From positions 1-13,416 of the forward strand of contig JBBTWV010000067.1 of NCBI GenBank assembly GCA_038062615.1: a stretch of 13,416 bases of DNA. The letters run 5' to 3'. The number at the start of each line of letters is the position of its first letter. Position 1 is the first letter of the stretch. Position numbers and translations under genes: made by a program. Origin of the DNA: JBBTWV01 sp038062615 (GTDB taxonomy: Bacteria; Patescibacteriota; Gracilibacteria; UBA1369; UM-FILTER-53-11). Below are positions 6,400-12,830 of this stretch, in pieces. Under the pieces are notes generated by a model, which had not been told where the DNA came from, ran no database searches, and saw only the letters and a program-made list of their open reading frames with translations.

Positions 6400-7347
6400 A
6401 TGAAAAAGAACTTATCAAAATTGAACAAAGTCGAATTAAGAGACGTTTGGGAGCACGAAGCATTAGACTTCACAAACTGGCTTGCTCAAAAGGAAAATCT
6501 CGATGTTTTGAGCGAAGAAATAGGTGTTGATGTAAAACTCATTAAGACCGAGGCGAACGTCGGCAAGTTTAGCGTGGATATACTCGCGGAGGAGGAAGCG
6601 TCGGGAAGGAAAATAATCATTGAAAACCAGCTTGAAGATACGAACCACGACCATTTAGGAAAAATTATCACCTATGCCTCGGGATATGATGCGGAAATAA
6701 TAATTTGGATTGTGCGCGACGTGCGCGAAGAGCACCAAAAGGCAGTTGATTGGCTTAACGAACATACCGACGAAAGCATAGGTTTCTTTTTGATTAAAAT
6801 TGAACTTTGGCAGATTGAAGGCTCAAACCCTGCTCCAAAGTTTGAGATCATGGTTAGCCCCAATGAATGGGCGAAAGCTATTAAAACAAGCCCAAGCAAT
6901 GGCGAGCTTACCGATACAAAACTGCAACAGCTTGAATTTTGGACTAAATTTAAAAACTATGTGAGAACAAATGACACAAGAATACGCTTGCAGACTCCAC
7001 GTCCTCAACACTGGTACGATGTGAGCATGGGGAGCTCCGACGGCCACGTCGCGCTAACTTTAAACTCACGCGAAAACTTGATCGGCTGTGAAGTTTATAT
7101 AAGCCGCAACAAAGACCTTTTTAACTTTTTACGAGACCGTAAAGAAGAAATTGAAAAAGAAATCGGCGAAACTGCCGAATGGGTTGATGCCGCAGTCGCT
7201 TCTAGAATAAAAATTAAGAAGGAGGTTTCGGGCGTGTTCAATCAGTCCGAAGCGGAAAAATATTTTTCTTGGCTCTACCAAAAAACGGTTTTATTTCAAA
7301 AAGTATTTGACAAACATTTTAGGGACTATAAAAACTTTAAGAAATAA
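6400..7347 (+). CDS. DUF4268-type PD-(D/E)XK nuclease-like protein
   Basis: A 315-aa protein of the DUF4268 type. The N-terminal ~150 residues carry a PD-(D/E)XK-like core: EANVGKFSVDILAEE (Asp60), then KIIIENQLE (Glu75, Gln77), followed by TNHDHLGKIITYASG, WIVRDVREEH and DWLNEHT, all characteristic of the family. In this group the usual Lys of E-x-K is commonly Gln, as seen here. The C-terminal half (about 165-315) is the DUF4268 region (FWTKFKNYV...RPQHWYDVSMG). The family is often found near restriction and mobile genes, but to my knowledge its activity is not established; a DNA endonuclease or a Type IV-like restriction function is inferred. It sits between the small HTH gene (22 nt upstream) and the R-M subunit (14 nt downstream) in one operon. 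No Shine-Dalgarno is evident. Confidence 0.85.
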   Translation: MKKNLSKLNKVELRDVWEHEALDFTNWLAQKENLDVLSEEIGVDVKLIKTEANVGKFSVDILAEEEASGRKIIIENQLEDTNHDHLGKIITYASGYDAEIIIWIVRDVREEHQKAVDWLNEHTDESIGFFLIKIELWQIEGSNPAPKFEIMVSPNEWAKAIKTSPSNGELTDTKLQQLEFWTKFKNYVRTNDTRIRLQTPRPQHWYDVSMGSSDGHVALTLNSRENLIGCEVYISRNKDLFNFLRDRKEEIEKEIGETAEWVDAAVASRIKIKKEVSGVFNQSEAEKYFSWLYQKTVLFQKVFDKHFRDYKNFKK

Positions 7348-7361
7348 CGTAAAAATTAGTT

Positions 7362-9200
7362 ATGAAAAATGAAAGAATTACAGAAAATATAGTTCGAGAA
7401 AAACTGAGGAAATTTCATTATTACACCACTGACGGTGTTTCTGTTGAAGAACAAAAAAGTGTTATTGAAGAAGTAAAAAGGTTACTTAAAGGTGCAAGTA
7501 AAACTGGCGGCACTGGCAGCGGCTATCCTGAATTTTTAATCACCACCCGATCTACCCCAGACTTTATTGTTATATTTGAATGTAAGGCTGACGTGAAAAA
7601 CCATCGATCAACAAATCTCGATAAACCAAAAGATTTTGCTGTTGATGGAGCCTTACACTATGCGCGTAGATTATCCAAATCTTTCAATGTGATTGCCGTG
7701 GCTGTTAGCGGGCAAAGCGAATCTGAACTTAAAATTTCAACCTTCCTTCATGCGAAACAGGCAGATGATTTTAAGTCTTTAACAAATAAAGACGGTAAAC
7801 TGATTGATTCTCTTGTTTCAATTGATGACTATATTAAGCACGGTACATTTGATCCTGAGGTTGCTCAGAGCAGACACGATGACTTAATGTCATTTTCCAG
7901 AGAATTGCATGATTTTCTTCGTGACCATGCAAGAATTACTGAAAGCGAAAAACCCTTGATAATCAGTGGCACACTGATTGCGCTTAAAAATAAAGCATTT
8001 GTAAAAAGCTTCGATGCCTATTCACCCGATGAACTACAAAAAGAATGGATGAGGGTGATTAAGGAAGAGTTTAAAAAAGCTGAAATTCCTAATTCAAAGG
8101 AATACAGTATGACTCAACCATTCTCTTCCATTGCTGTACATCCAGAACTTGGTAAACCGACGAGCAAATATCCTCGTGGCATCCTCTACGAGATTATCAA
8201 AATGCTTAATGATAAGGTGTGGCCATTTATCAGTATCTACCATGATTTTGATGTTGTAGGCCAATTTTATGGGGAGTTTTTGAAATATACAGGAGGTGAC
8301 AAAAAAGCACTCGGTATAGTTCTTACACCTCGTCATATAACCGAGTTGTTTTCGTTTTTGGCAAACGTGCAAAAAGATAGTAAGGTTTTAGACATTTGTG
8401 CTGGCACGGGAGGATTTCTTATTTCAGCCATGTATCAAATGTTTAAACAAGCAACCACGGAAAGAGAGAAACAAAAGATTAAAAGTGAAGGTTTGGTTGG
8501 TGTTGAGCAGCAACCAAACATGTACGCTCTAGCGGCAAGTAATATGATTTTACGCGGAGATGGTAAAGCAAATTTATATCAGGGAAGCTGTTTTGATGAG
8601 GGTATTACCCGAGCCTTGAAAAATCATAAGTGCAATATCGGTATGATAAATCCGCCTTATGCACAGGGCGATGAGGATTTGCATGAACTTGTCTTTGTTA
8701 AACACATGCTTGACTGTCTCTCAAAGGGAGGCACAGGTATAGCCATCGTACCTATGTCCTGTGCTATATCACCTCATCCAAAAAGAGAGGAGCTTTTAAA
8801 ATATCATACGCTTGATGCTGTAATGTCGATGCCCGATGATCTTTTTTATCCAGTAGGAACCGTTACTTGCATCATGGTATTTAAAGCTCATCTTCCCCAC
8901 GAACAAAGTAATCAAAAAACATGGTTTGGATATTGGAAAAATGACGGTTTTCTAAAAACCAAACATCTTGGAAGAATTGATCTTAATAAAAAATGGACTT
9001 CTATTCGTGATAAATGGGTTGAGCTCTATCGCAATCGTGATGACGAACCTGGCTTGAGTGTAAAACAAAAAGTGACCGCTCAAGATGAATGGTGCGCGGA
9101 GGCATATATGGAAACAGATTATTCCACTCTTGCAAAGGATGATTTTGAAAAGGTGGTGAAAAAATATATGGTTTTCAAATTGCTTAATGACATGGATTAG
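7362..9200 (+). CDS. BcgI-like fused restriction nuclease and N6-adenine DNA methyltransferase
   Basis: A 612-aa protein combining cleavage and methylation, like the A subunit of BcgI-type (Type IIB) systems. The N-terminal nuclease domain (about 1-190) shows a PD-(D/E)XK site: Pro66-Asp67 in STPDFIVIFECKAD, with Glu73 and Lys75 as E-C-K. A helical region follows, then a gamma-class N6-adenine methyltransferase domain (about 260-560): SAM-binding motif I is DICAGTGGF at 344-352 and catalytic motif IV is NPPY at 430-433. Upstream of motif I, TPRHITELF is typical of HsdM-like proteins. Length and order match BcgI A (about 640 aa), and a specificity gene follows after one base. No ATP-dependent helicase (HsdR) is present, against classical Type I. 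All key residues are intact, so it is probably active. Recognition sequence unknown. Confidence 0.92.
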   Translation: MKNERITENIVREKLRKFHYYTTDGVSVEEQKSVIEEVKRLLKGASKTGGTGSGYPEFLITTRSTPDFIVIFECKADVKNHRSTNLDKPKDFAVDGALHYARRLSKSFNVIAVAVSGQSESELKISTFLHAKQADDFKSLTNKDGKLIDSLVSIDDYIKHGTFDPEVAQSRHDDLMSFSRELHDFLRDHARITESEKPLIISGTLIALKNKAFVKSFDAYSPDELQKEWMRVIKEEFKKAEIPNSKEYSMTQPFSSIAVHPELGKPTSKYPRGILYEIIKMLNDKVWPFISIYHDFDVVGQFYGEFLKYTGGDKKALGIVLTPRHITELFSFLANVQKDSKVLDICAGTGGFLISAMYQMFKQATTEREKQKIKSEGLVGVEQQPNMYALAASNMILRGDGKANLYQGSCFDEGITRALKNHKCNIGMINPPYAQGDEDLHELVFVKHMLDCLSKGGTGIAIVPMSCAISPHPKREELLKYHTLDAVMSMPDDLFYPVGTVTCIMVFKAHLPHEQSNQKTWFGYWKNDGFLKTKHLGRIDLNKKWTSIRDKWVELYRNRDDEPGLSVKQKVTAQDEWCAEAYMETDYSTLAKDDFEKVVKKYMVFKLLNDMD

Positions 9201-9201
9201 T

Positions 9202-10143
9202 ATGATAAAAGTATCTGACATTTTCGATGTAAGATATGGAGTCAATCTTGAGCTTAATCAGATAAAGCAGTCTCCCGATGGTATTAACTTTGTTTCAAGA
9301 ACCGCAAAAAATAATGGTGTTTCGGCTAAAGTAAGAAAAATATCTGGTGTTGAGCCAATACCAGCAGGAACAATCAGTGTGGCTGGTGGCGGGTCTGTAA
9401 TGGAGAGTTTTCTTCAAACAAAACCTTATTATAGTGGCCGAGACCTGTATTATTTGACACCACTTATTAAGTTAACTGACCAGCAGAAATTGTTTTATTG
9501 CGCTTGTTTGAGAGCAAATAAATATCGGTTTAATTATGGCAGACAGGCCAATCGAACTTTAAAAGATTTAAAAATTCCCTCTTTGGAAGAAATTCCTGAT
9601 TGGGTAAATAAAGAGAATATAACACGTTTTAATCATGCAAGAGAGCCTTTTACTAAAGATAAAGATTTGAATTTTGATACTCGAAGTTGGAAGGAATTTG
9701 AATATCAGAATATTTTTCAAATCAAAAAAGGGAAACGCTTAACAAAATTTAATATGAAGGCAGGACAAACTCCCTATATTGGCGCCATTGACTCAAATAA
9801 TGGTTACAGACAATCCATTCAACAAAAACCCATTCATGATGGTAATACCATAACTGTAAATTATAACGGATCGGTAGCTGAGGCTTTCTATCAACCACAA
9901 TCATTCTGGGCAACAGATGACGTAAACGTTCTTTATCCAAAGTTTCGGATGAACAAGTATAACGCACTTTTTCTTTGTGCCGTGATTCGTAAAGAGAAAT
10001 ACCGCTTTAACTACGGGCGTAAGTGGCACATGGAACGCATGAATATTTCTAAAATTAGATTACCAGTAGAAAAAAATGGCCAGCCAGATTTTCAATACAT
10101 GGAAAACTACATCAAGAGCCTCCCTTTCAGTAGCCAAATATAG
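9202..10143 (+). CDS. Specificity (S/B) subunit of the BcgI-like R-M system
   Basis: About 313 aa from the ATG at 9202 (MIKVSDIFDVRYG). An ATG 15 nt earlier (9187) would give 318 aa with a 14-nt overlap, but the family's sequence normally begins around the chosen start. There are two target-recognition domains, about residues 1-135 and 160-300. Each ends in the block KYRFNYGR followed by a basic helix and a hydrophobic strand (at 107-114 and 266-273 here). Each also has a related glycine-rich core, ISVAGGGSV in the first and ITVNYNGSV in the second. Two unlike TRDs imply a bipartite DNA target. It sits 1 nt after the fused subunit, so they are translated together and should form the BcgI-type complex. 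Length is near BcgI B (about 340 aa). Confidence 0.88.
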   Translation: MIKVSDIFDVRYGVNLELNQIKQSPDGINFVSRTAKNNGVSAKVRKISGVEPIPAGTISVAGGGSVMESFLQTKPYYSGRDLYYLTPLIKLTDQQKLFYCACLRANKYRFNYGRQANRTLKDLKIPSLEEIPDWVNKENITRFNHAREPFTKDKDLNFDTRSWKEFEYQNIFQIKKGKRLTKFNMKAGQTPYIGAIDSNNGYRQSIQQKPIHDGNTITVNYNGSVAEAFYQPQSFWATDDVNVLYPKFRMNKYNALFLCAVIRKEKYRFNYGRKWHMERMNISKIRLPVEKNGQPDFQYMENYIKSLPFSSQI

Positions 10144-10158
10144 ATACTCCTATTGCCA

Positions 10159-11682
10159 ATGCTACAATACATAACCGCCTCAAAGCTCTACGATTATCTT
10201 CAATGTCCGCATCGGGTCTGGAAAGATATTCATGGAAACCAAGACGAAAAGATTCAAGAAACAAACCTCTTCGTAGAGCTACTTTGGACTAAAGGCGTGC
10301 TTCACGAGGAAAAGATTTTAACCAAGATCGGCGCTTATCTCGATTTGAGCGATGGCTCGCAGGAAGAGCGTTTTCAAAAAACTATTGAAGCAATGAGAAA
10401 CAAAGCTCCCCTTATTTACCAAGGAGTTTTAAGACACGAAAATCTGCTTGGCATCCCTGATCTTTTAAAAAAACTGCCTGATGACTCATATATGCCGATG
10501 GACATTAAATCTGGCATGGGACTTGAGGGTGCAGATGAAGAAGAGGGTACTGAAGGCAAGCCGAAAAAGCATTATGCCGTCCAGTTGTGCCTTTATAATG
10601 ACTTACTCAAAAGACTCGGCTTTGCAACGCACAACCAAGGCAAGATTATAGATATTGAAGGAGAAACTGTTGAATATGATTTAAAAGCTCCTCGAGGTGC
10701 GCGTACCCAAGAAACGTGGTGGGATTTTTACGAACAAATCAAAAAACACGTTGAATTTTTAATGAAAAATGAGTACCGAAACAAGCCAGCTAACGCAAGT
10801 ATATGTAAATTGTGCCCTTGGTATCACAGTTGCAAAAAATGGTGTGAGGAAAATCATGATCTGACCAATGTTTTTTACCTTGGCCGTAGTGACCGTGACC
10901 GCTTTAATGAAGATTTAAACGTGGAGACGCTTGATCAATTTGTAGAGATTGATGTTGAGGAAGTTATGAAACTCAAGGAGAAGGAAAAGAAGAGTGGCAA
11001 TAAAGATTTTCTTTATCGCATTGGCGAGGATAGCCTCAAGAGAGCACTTAGGCGGGCTAAAATCATTTTCAAAACCAAAAAACCTGTCCTGTACGAAGCC
11101 GTATCATTCCCGAAAGTAAAATACGAGCTTTTCTTTGATATTGAGGATGACCCGACTCAAGAATTTGTTTACTTGCACGGCGTTTACGAAAGGAATGAGG
11201 GCAAAGAGAGGTTTCTCGACTTCACTGCAACAAAAATGCACAGGGAAGCAGAACGGGAGGCTTGGTCTAGGTTTTGGGATTATGTCCGCTCGCTACCGCG
11301 AAATGATTTTTCTGTTTACTATTTCGCTCATCACGAAAAGACGACCTATAAGAAGTTACAGAAACGTTATCCAGATGTGATTTCCGTGGACGAATTAACC
11401 GCCTTCTTTGAAAATTCCAATGTGATTGATCTCTACAAGGTAGTGCAAAAGCATACAGATTGGCCTTTAGGAAGCTACTCGCTTAAAGCTCTCGCAATGT
11501 ACCTCGGATTTAAATGGCGCGACGAAACGCCGTCTGGAGCACTCTCCATTCAATGGTTCAATGAGTACATCGCAAAGAATGATGCAAAAATACTTCAACG
11601 TATCCTTGAATATAACGAGGATGATTGCAAGGCTACAATGGTTCTTAAAGATGCGATTGAGAAAATGAGCGTAGCGAGCTAA
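10159..11682 (+). CDS. TM0106-family RecB-like nuclease with RNase H-like domain
   Basis: A protein of about 507 aa from ATG 10159 (MLQYITASKLYDYLQCPHRV); an in-frame TTG at 10153 is possible but less likely. The N-terminal half is a RecB/Cas4-like PD-(D/E)XK nuclease: Asp101 in GIPD, then Asp115 and Lys117 in MDIKSG, with QLCLY as the motif helix. Cys16 plus Cys216, Cys219, Cys225 and Cys229 (CKLCPWYHSCKKWC) suggest a Cas4/AddB-type iron-sulfur cluster. The C-terminal part (about 320-500) is an RNase H-like 3'-5' exonuclease-type domain: FFDIEDDP (Asp327, Glu329), YFAHHEKT, NVIDLY (Asp424) and YNEDDCKAT (Asp488, Asp489). This is the two-domain plan of the TM0106 family, whose role is not established. 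It follows the specificity gene by 15 nt and is the last gene of the plus-strand operon. No cas genes are nearby. Confidence 0.9.
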   Translation: MLQYITASKLYDYLQCPHRVWKDIHGNQDEKIQETNLFVELLWTKGVLHEEKILTKIGAYLDLSDGSQEERFQKTIEAMRNKAPLIYQGVLRHENLLGIPDLLKKLPDDSYMPMDIKSGMGLEGADEEEGTEGKPKKHYAVQLCLYNDLLKRLGFATHNQGKIIDIEGETVEYDLKAPRGARTQETWWDFYEQIKKHVEFLMKNEYRNKPANASICKLCPWYHSCKKWCEENHDLTNVFYLGRSDRDRFNEDLNVETLDQFVEIDVEEVMKLKEKEKKSGNKDFLYRIGEDSLKRALRRAKIIFKTKKPVLYEAVSFPKVKYELFFDIEDDPTQEFVYLHGVYERNEGKERFLDFTATKMHREAEREAWSRFWDYVRSLPRNDFSVYYFAHHEKTTYKKLQKRYPDVISVDELTAFFENSNVIDLYKVVQKHTDWPLGSYSLKALAMYLGFKWRDETPSGALSIQWFNEYIAKNDAKILQRILEYNEDDCKATMVLKDAIEKMSVAS

Positions 11683-11685
11683 ATA

Positions 11686-11772
11686 TCATGCTTGGAACCC
11701 AAGCACCGTTTTTGCAAACACATCAAACTCTGTATTATGGGTCTCAATGAGGGTTCTAACTTTATCCACGAC
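11686..11772 (-). pseudogene. Short coding-like remnant on the minus strand
   Basis: On the minus strand, from GTC at 11772 to TGA at 11686-11688, the translation is protein-like: VVDKVRTLIETHNTEF followed by DVFAKTVLGFQA. It has an amphipathic helical pattern. Upstream in the same frame it continues open but becomes implausible where it crosses the long hairpin, and no in-frame ATG is present; a GTG at 11769 is the only nearby start. It may be the 3' tail of a host gene cut off when the element inserted, or a chance ORF. I cannot tell its family. Confidence 0.25.
11690..11704 (+). terminator. Possible weak terminator after the plus-strand operon
   Basis: GCTTGG-AAC-CCAAGC forms a perfect 6-bp stem with a 3-nt loop, only 8 nt after the last operon stop codon. 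It is followed by ACCG and then five Ts (11709-11713). The location is right for an intrinsic terminator, but the stem is short and the T-run is displaced by four bases, so termination would be inefficient. It could also be a remnant of the minus-strand coding-like segment it overlaps. Confidence 0.35.
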
Positions 11773-11883
11773 TCTCAACCATAGGCAACAAGTGAATCCT
11801 GCATTGTGCCGCGAACGCTCACAGTCATGAAAGTGAGCGGGACAATGCAGAGATGAATGCAGTTGCCCATATAAATTGAGGGT
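11771..11883. other. Long imperfect hairpin, candidate structured RNA
   Basis: Four stacked helices can be read: 11771-11778 with 11876-11883 (8 pairs, one G-T); 11781-11789 with 11862-11870 (9 positions, one mismatch); 11800-11807 with 11842-11849 (TGCATTGT/ACAATGCA, perfect), extended by CC/GG; and 11816-11822 with 11833-11839 (CGCTCAC/GTGAGCG, perfect) closed by a 10-nt loop. Between the second and third helices is a roughly symmetric open bubble of 10 and 12 nt. A long rod with a central bubble recalls 6S RNA, but the length is short and I saw no family-defining sequence. A small RNA, an mRNA leader element or a cruciform recombination site are all possible. Strand is undetermined. Confidence 0.4.
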
Positions 11884-11999
11884 AATAACAGAAGCGAATG
11901 GCTTGCGCTAGAGATGAGCGAAGTTTTCCTTAACACTCAAGCCAGCTGTGCCTTCGGGGAGGTAACACGTCAGCCAATATCTCGTTTTATAAAGAGCCT

Positions 12000-12830
12000 A
12001 TGGACAATCTTCTCATGATGAAAAAACGCCCTCTCATTATTTCCTTAGCTGCTGTTGCTGTTTTAGCAGCACTTTTCTTTTTGCGCATTCCCATAAAAGA
12101 AAAGATCCGATCGATCCAAATGCCGCCGCTTCCCCAGCCTCAGCGGGCGGAAGATTTTGCTATGCCGCCAGCGCCTCCTGTCAGCCCCGTTGTTGCTAAG
12201 CCAACTCCTGTGGCTCCACTCCCGCCAGAAAAAACATTCGTAGGAACTTCCACGGCGGATCGTCTCCCCGGTTCCATCAATCTTGATGTTCCCTTTGCCT
12301 CCCAGGCGCCGCTTGGCGATTGGGGCATGCCCTACCAAGAAGCCTGTGAAGAAGCTGCCATCATTATGGCTCATTATTACTACATCGGCAGAAAACTGGA
12401 TGTGAATATTATGAATGATGAAATTTTGAAATTAGTGGATTGGCAAAATAAAACATTCGGCTACTACAAAGATACGACAGCAGAGGAAATTGCCAGAATT
12501 TTGCGTGAATATTTTGGACATAAAAATGTGAAGGTGAAGTATGACATTACGGCGGAGGATATTAAAAAAGCTGTGGCACAAGGCAAGCCGGTAATTGTTC
12601 CTGCCGCTGGTCGAGTTTTGCCAAATCCTTATTTTAAGCAGCCGGGTCCGCTGTATCATGCCGTAGTGGTGAAGGGTTACACTCAGGGAAAATTCATTAC
12701 CAATGACCCTGGAACGCGCATGGGGAAAGATTTTTTGTATACGGAAAAAGCGCTTATGGATGCCATCCATGACTGGAATGCGGCAGACATTTTTAAAGGG
12801 AAGAAGGCGATGATTGTGGTCGGAGTTTAA
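12000..12830 (+). CDS. Membrane-anchored C39-like peptidase
   Basis: A 276-aa cell-surface protein: a short basic N-terminus, one hydrophobic segment (about 11-29, an uncleaved anchor or signal), a Pro-rich linker (about 40-78), and a papain-like C39 family domain (about 92-276). Visible active-site residues are Gln102 (SQAPLGDW, oxyanion hole), Cys116 (YQEACEEAA), His220 (LYHAVVVKGY) and Asp236 (ITNDPG), so it is probably an active cysteine protease outside the membrane. Bacteriocin-export C39 domains are fused to ABC transporters; this one is not, so its substrate is unknown. ATGs at 12015 and 12018 (MMKKRPL or MKKRPL) are credible alternative starts. TATAAA at 11988-11993 would put transcription start almost at the first ATG, hinting at a leaderless mRNA if that start is used. 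Its last 38 nt overlap the convergent murJ gene. Confidence 0.9.
   Translation: MDNLLMMKKRPLIISLAAVAVLAALFFLRIPIKEKIRSIQMPPLPQPQRAEDFAMPPAPPVSPVVAKPTPVAPLPPEKTFVGTSTADRLPGSINLDVPFASQAPLGDWGMPYQEACEEAAIIMAHYYYIGRKLDVNIMNDEILKLVDWQNKTFGYYKDTTAEEIARILREYFGHKNVKVKYDITAEDIKKAVAQGKPVIVPAAGRVLPNPYFKQPGPLYHAVVVKGYTQGKFITNDPGTRMGKDFLYTEKALMDAIHDWNAADIFKGKKAMIVVGV

Larger units (their letters stand above)
11683..11999. other. 317-nt gene-free region at the probable island-chromosome junction
   Basis: No intact gene is visible here. In order, it contains a 6-3-6 hairpin at 11690-11704, a coding-like remnant on the minus strand (11686-11772), a 113-nt imperfect hairpin (11771-11883), a smaller stem (11902-11909 with 11917-11923, one bulge), and an AT-rich stretch ending in TATAAA (11988-11993) just before the peptidase start. 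It separates the element-like operon from host-type genes, so one island boundary probably lies in or near it. No tRNA or CCA-type attachment sequence could be recognised. Confidence 0.5.

Noticed and set aside
6463..7047. Several minus-strand ORFs inside the DUF4268 gene
   Set aside because: The plus-strand protein has recognisable family motifs throughout; the minus ORFs overlap each other in different frames and look random.
6400..7347. Shedu (DUF4263) defence protein
   Set aside because: The motifs (SVDIL, IENQLE, HDHLGKIITYASG, WLNEHT) are those of DUF4268, a different PD-(D/E)XK-type family.
10159..11682. Cas4 of a CRISPR-Cas system
   Set aside because: The N-terminal half is Cas4/RecB-like, but the C-terminal RNase H-like domain identifies the TM0106 family; no cas genes or repeat-spacer array is present.
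11730..11785. A tRNA-like 3' end (GGGTTC... then ...ACCA-like sequence)
   Set aside because: The segment cannot form a T-arm stem, no anticodon arm is present, and no acceptor 5' strand pairs with it.
1745..11908. A shared 9-mer (GGCTTGCGC at 11900-11908; its complement at 1745-1753) as a possible att core
   Set aside because: A 9-bp match between two regions of this size is expected by chance about one time in three, and neither copy sits in a convincing attachment context.
11683..11999. RNase P RNA, tmRNA or SRP RNA in the gene-free region
   Set aside because: Their invariant core sequences were looked for on both strands and not found; only a generic structured RNA can be supported.
12063..12374. 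Minus-strand ORF opposite the C39 peptidase N-terminal region
   Set aside because: It is antisense to the signal/anchor and Pro-rich linker of a clear gene; the GC-rich linker explains the open frame.
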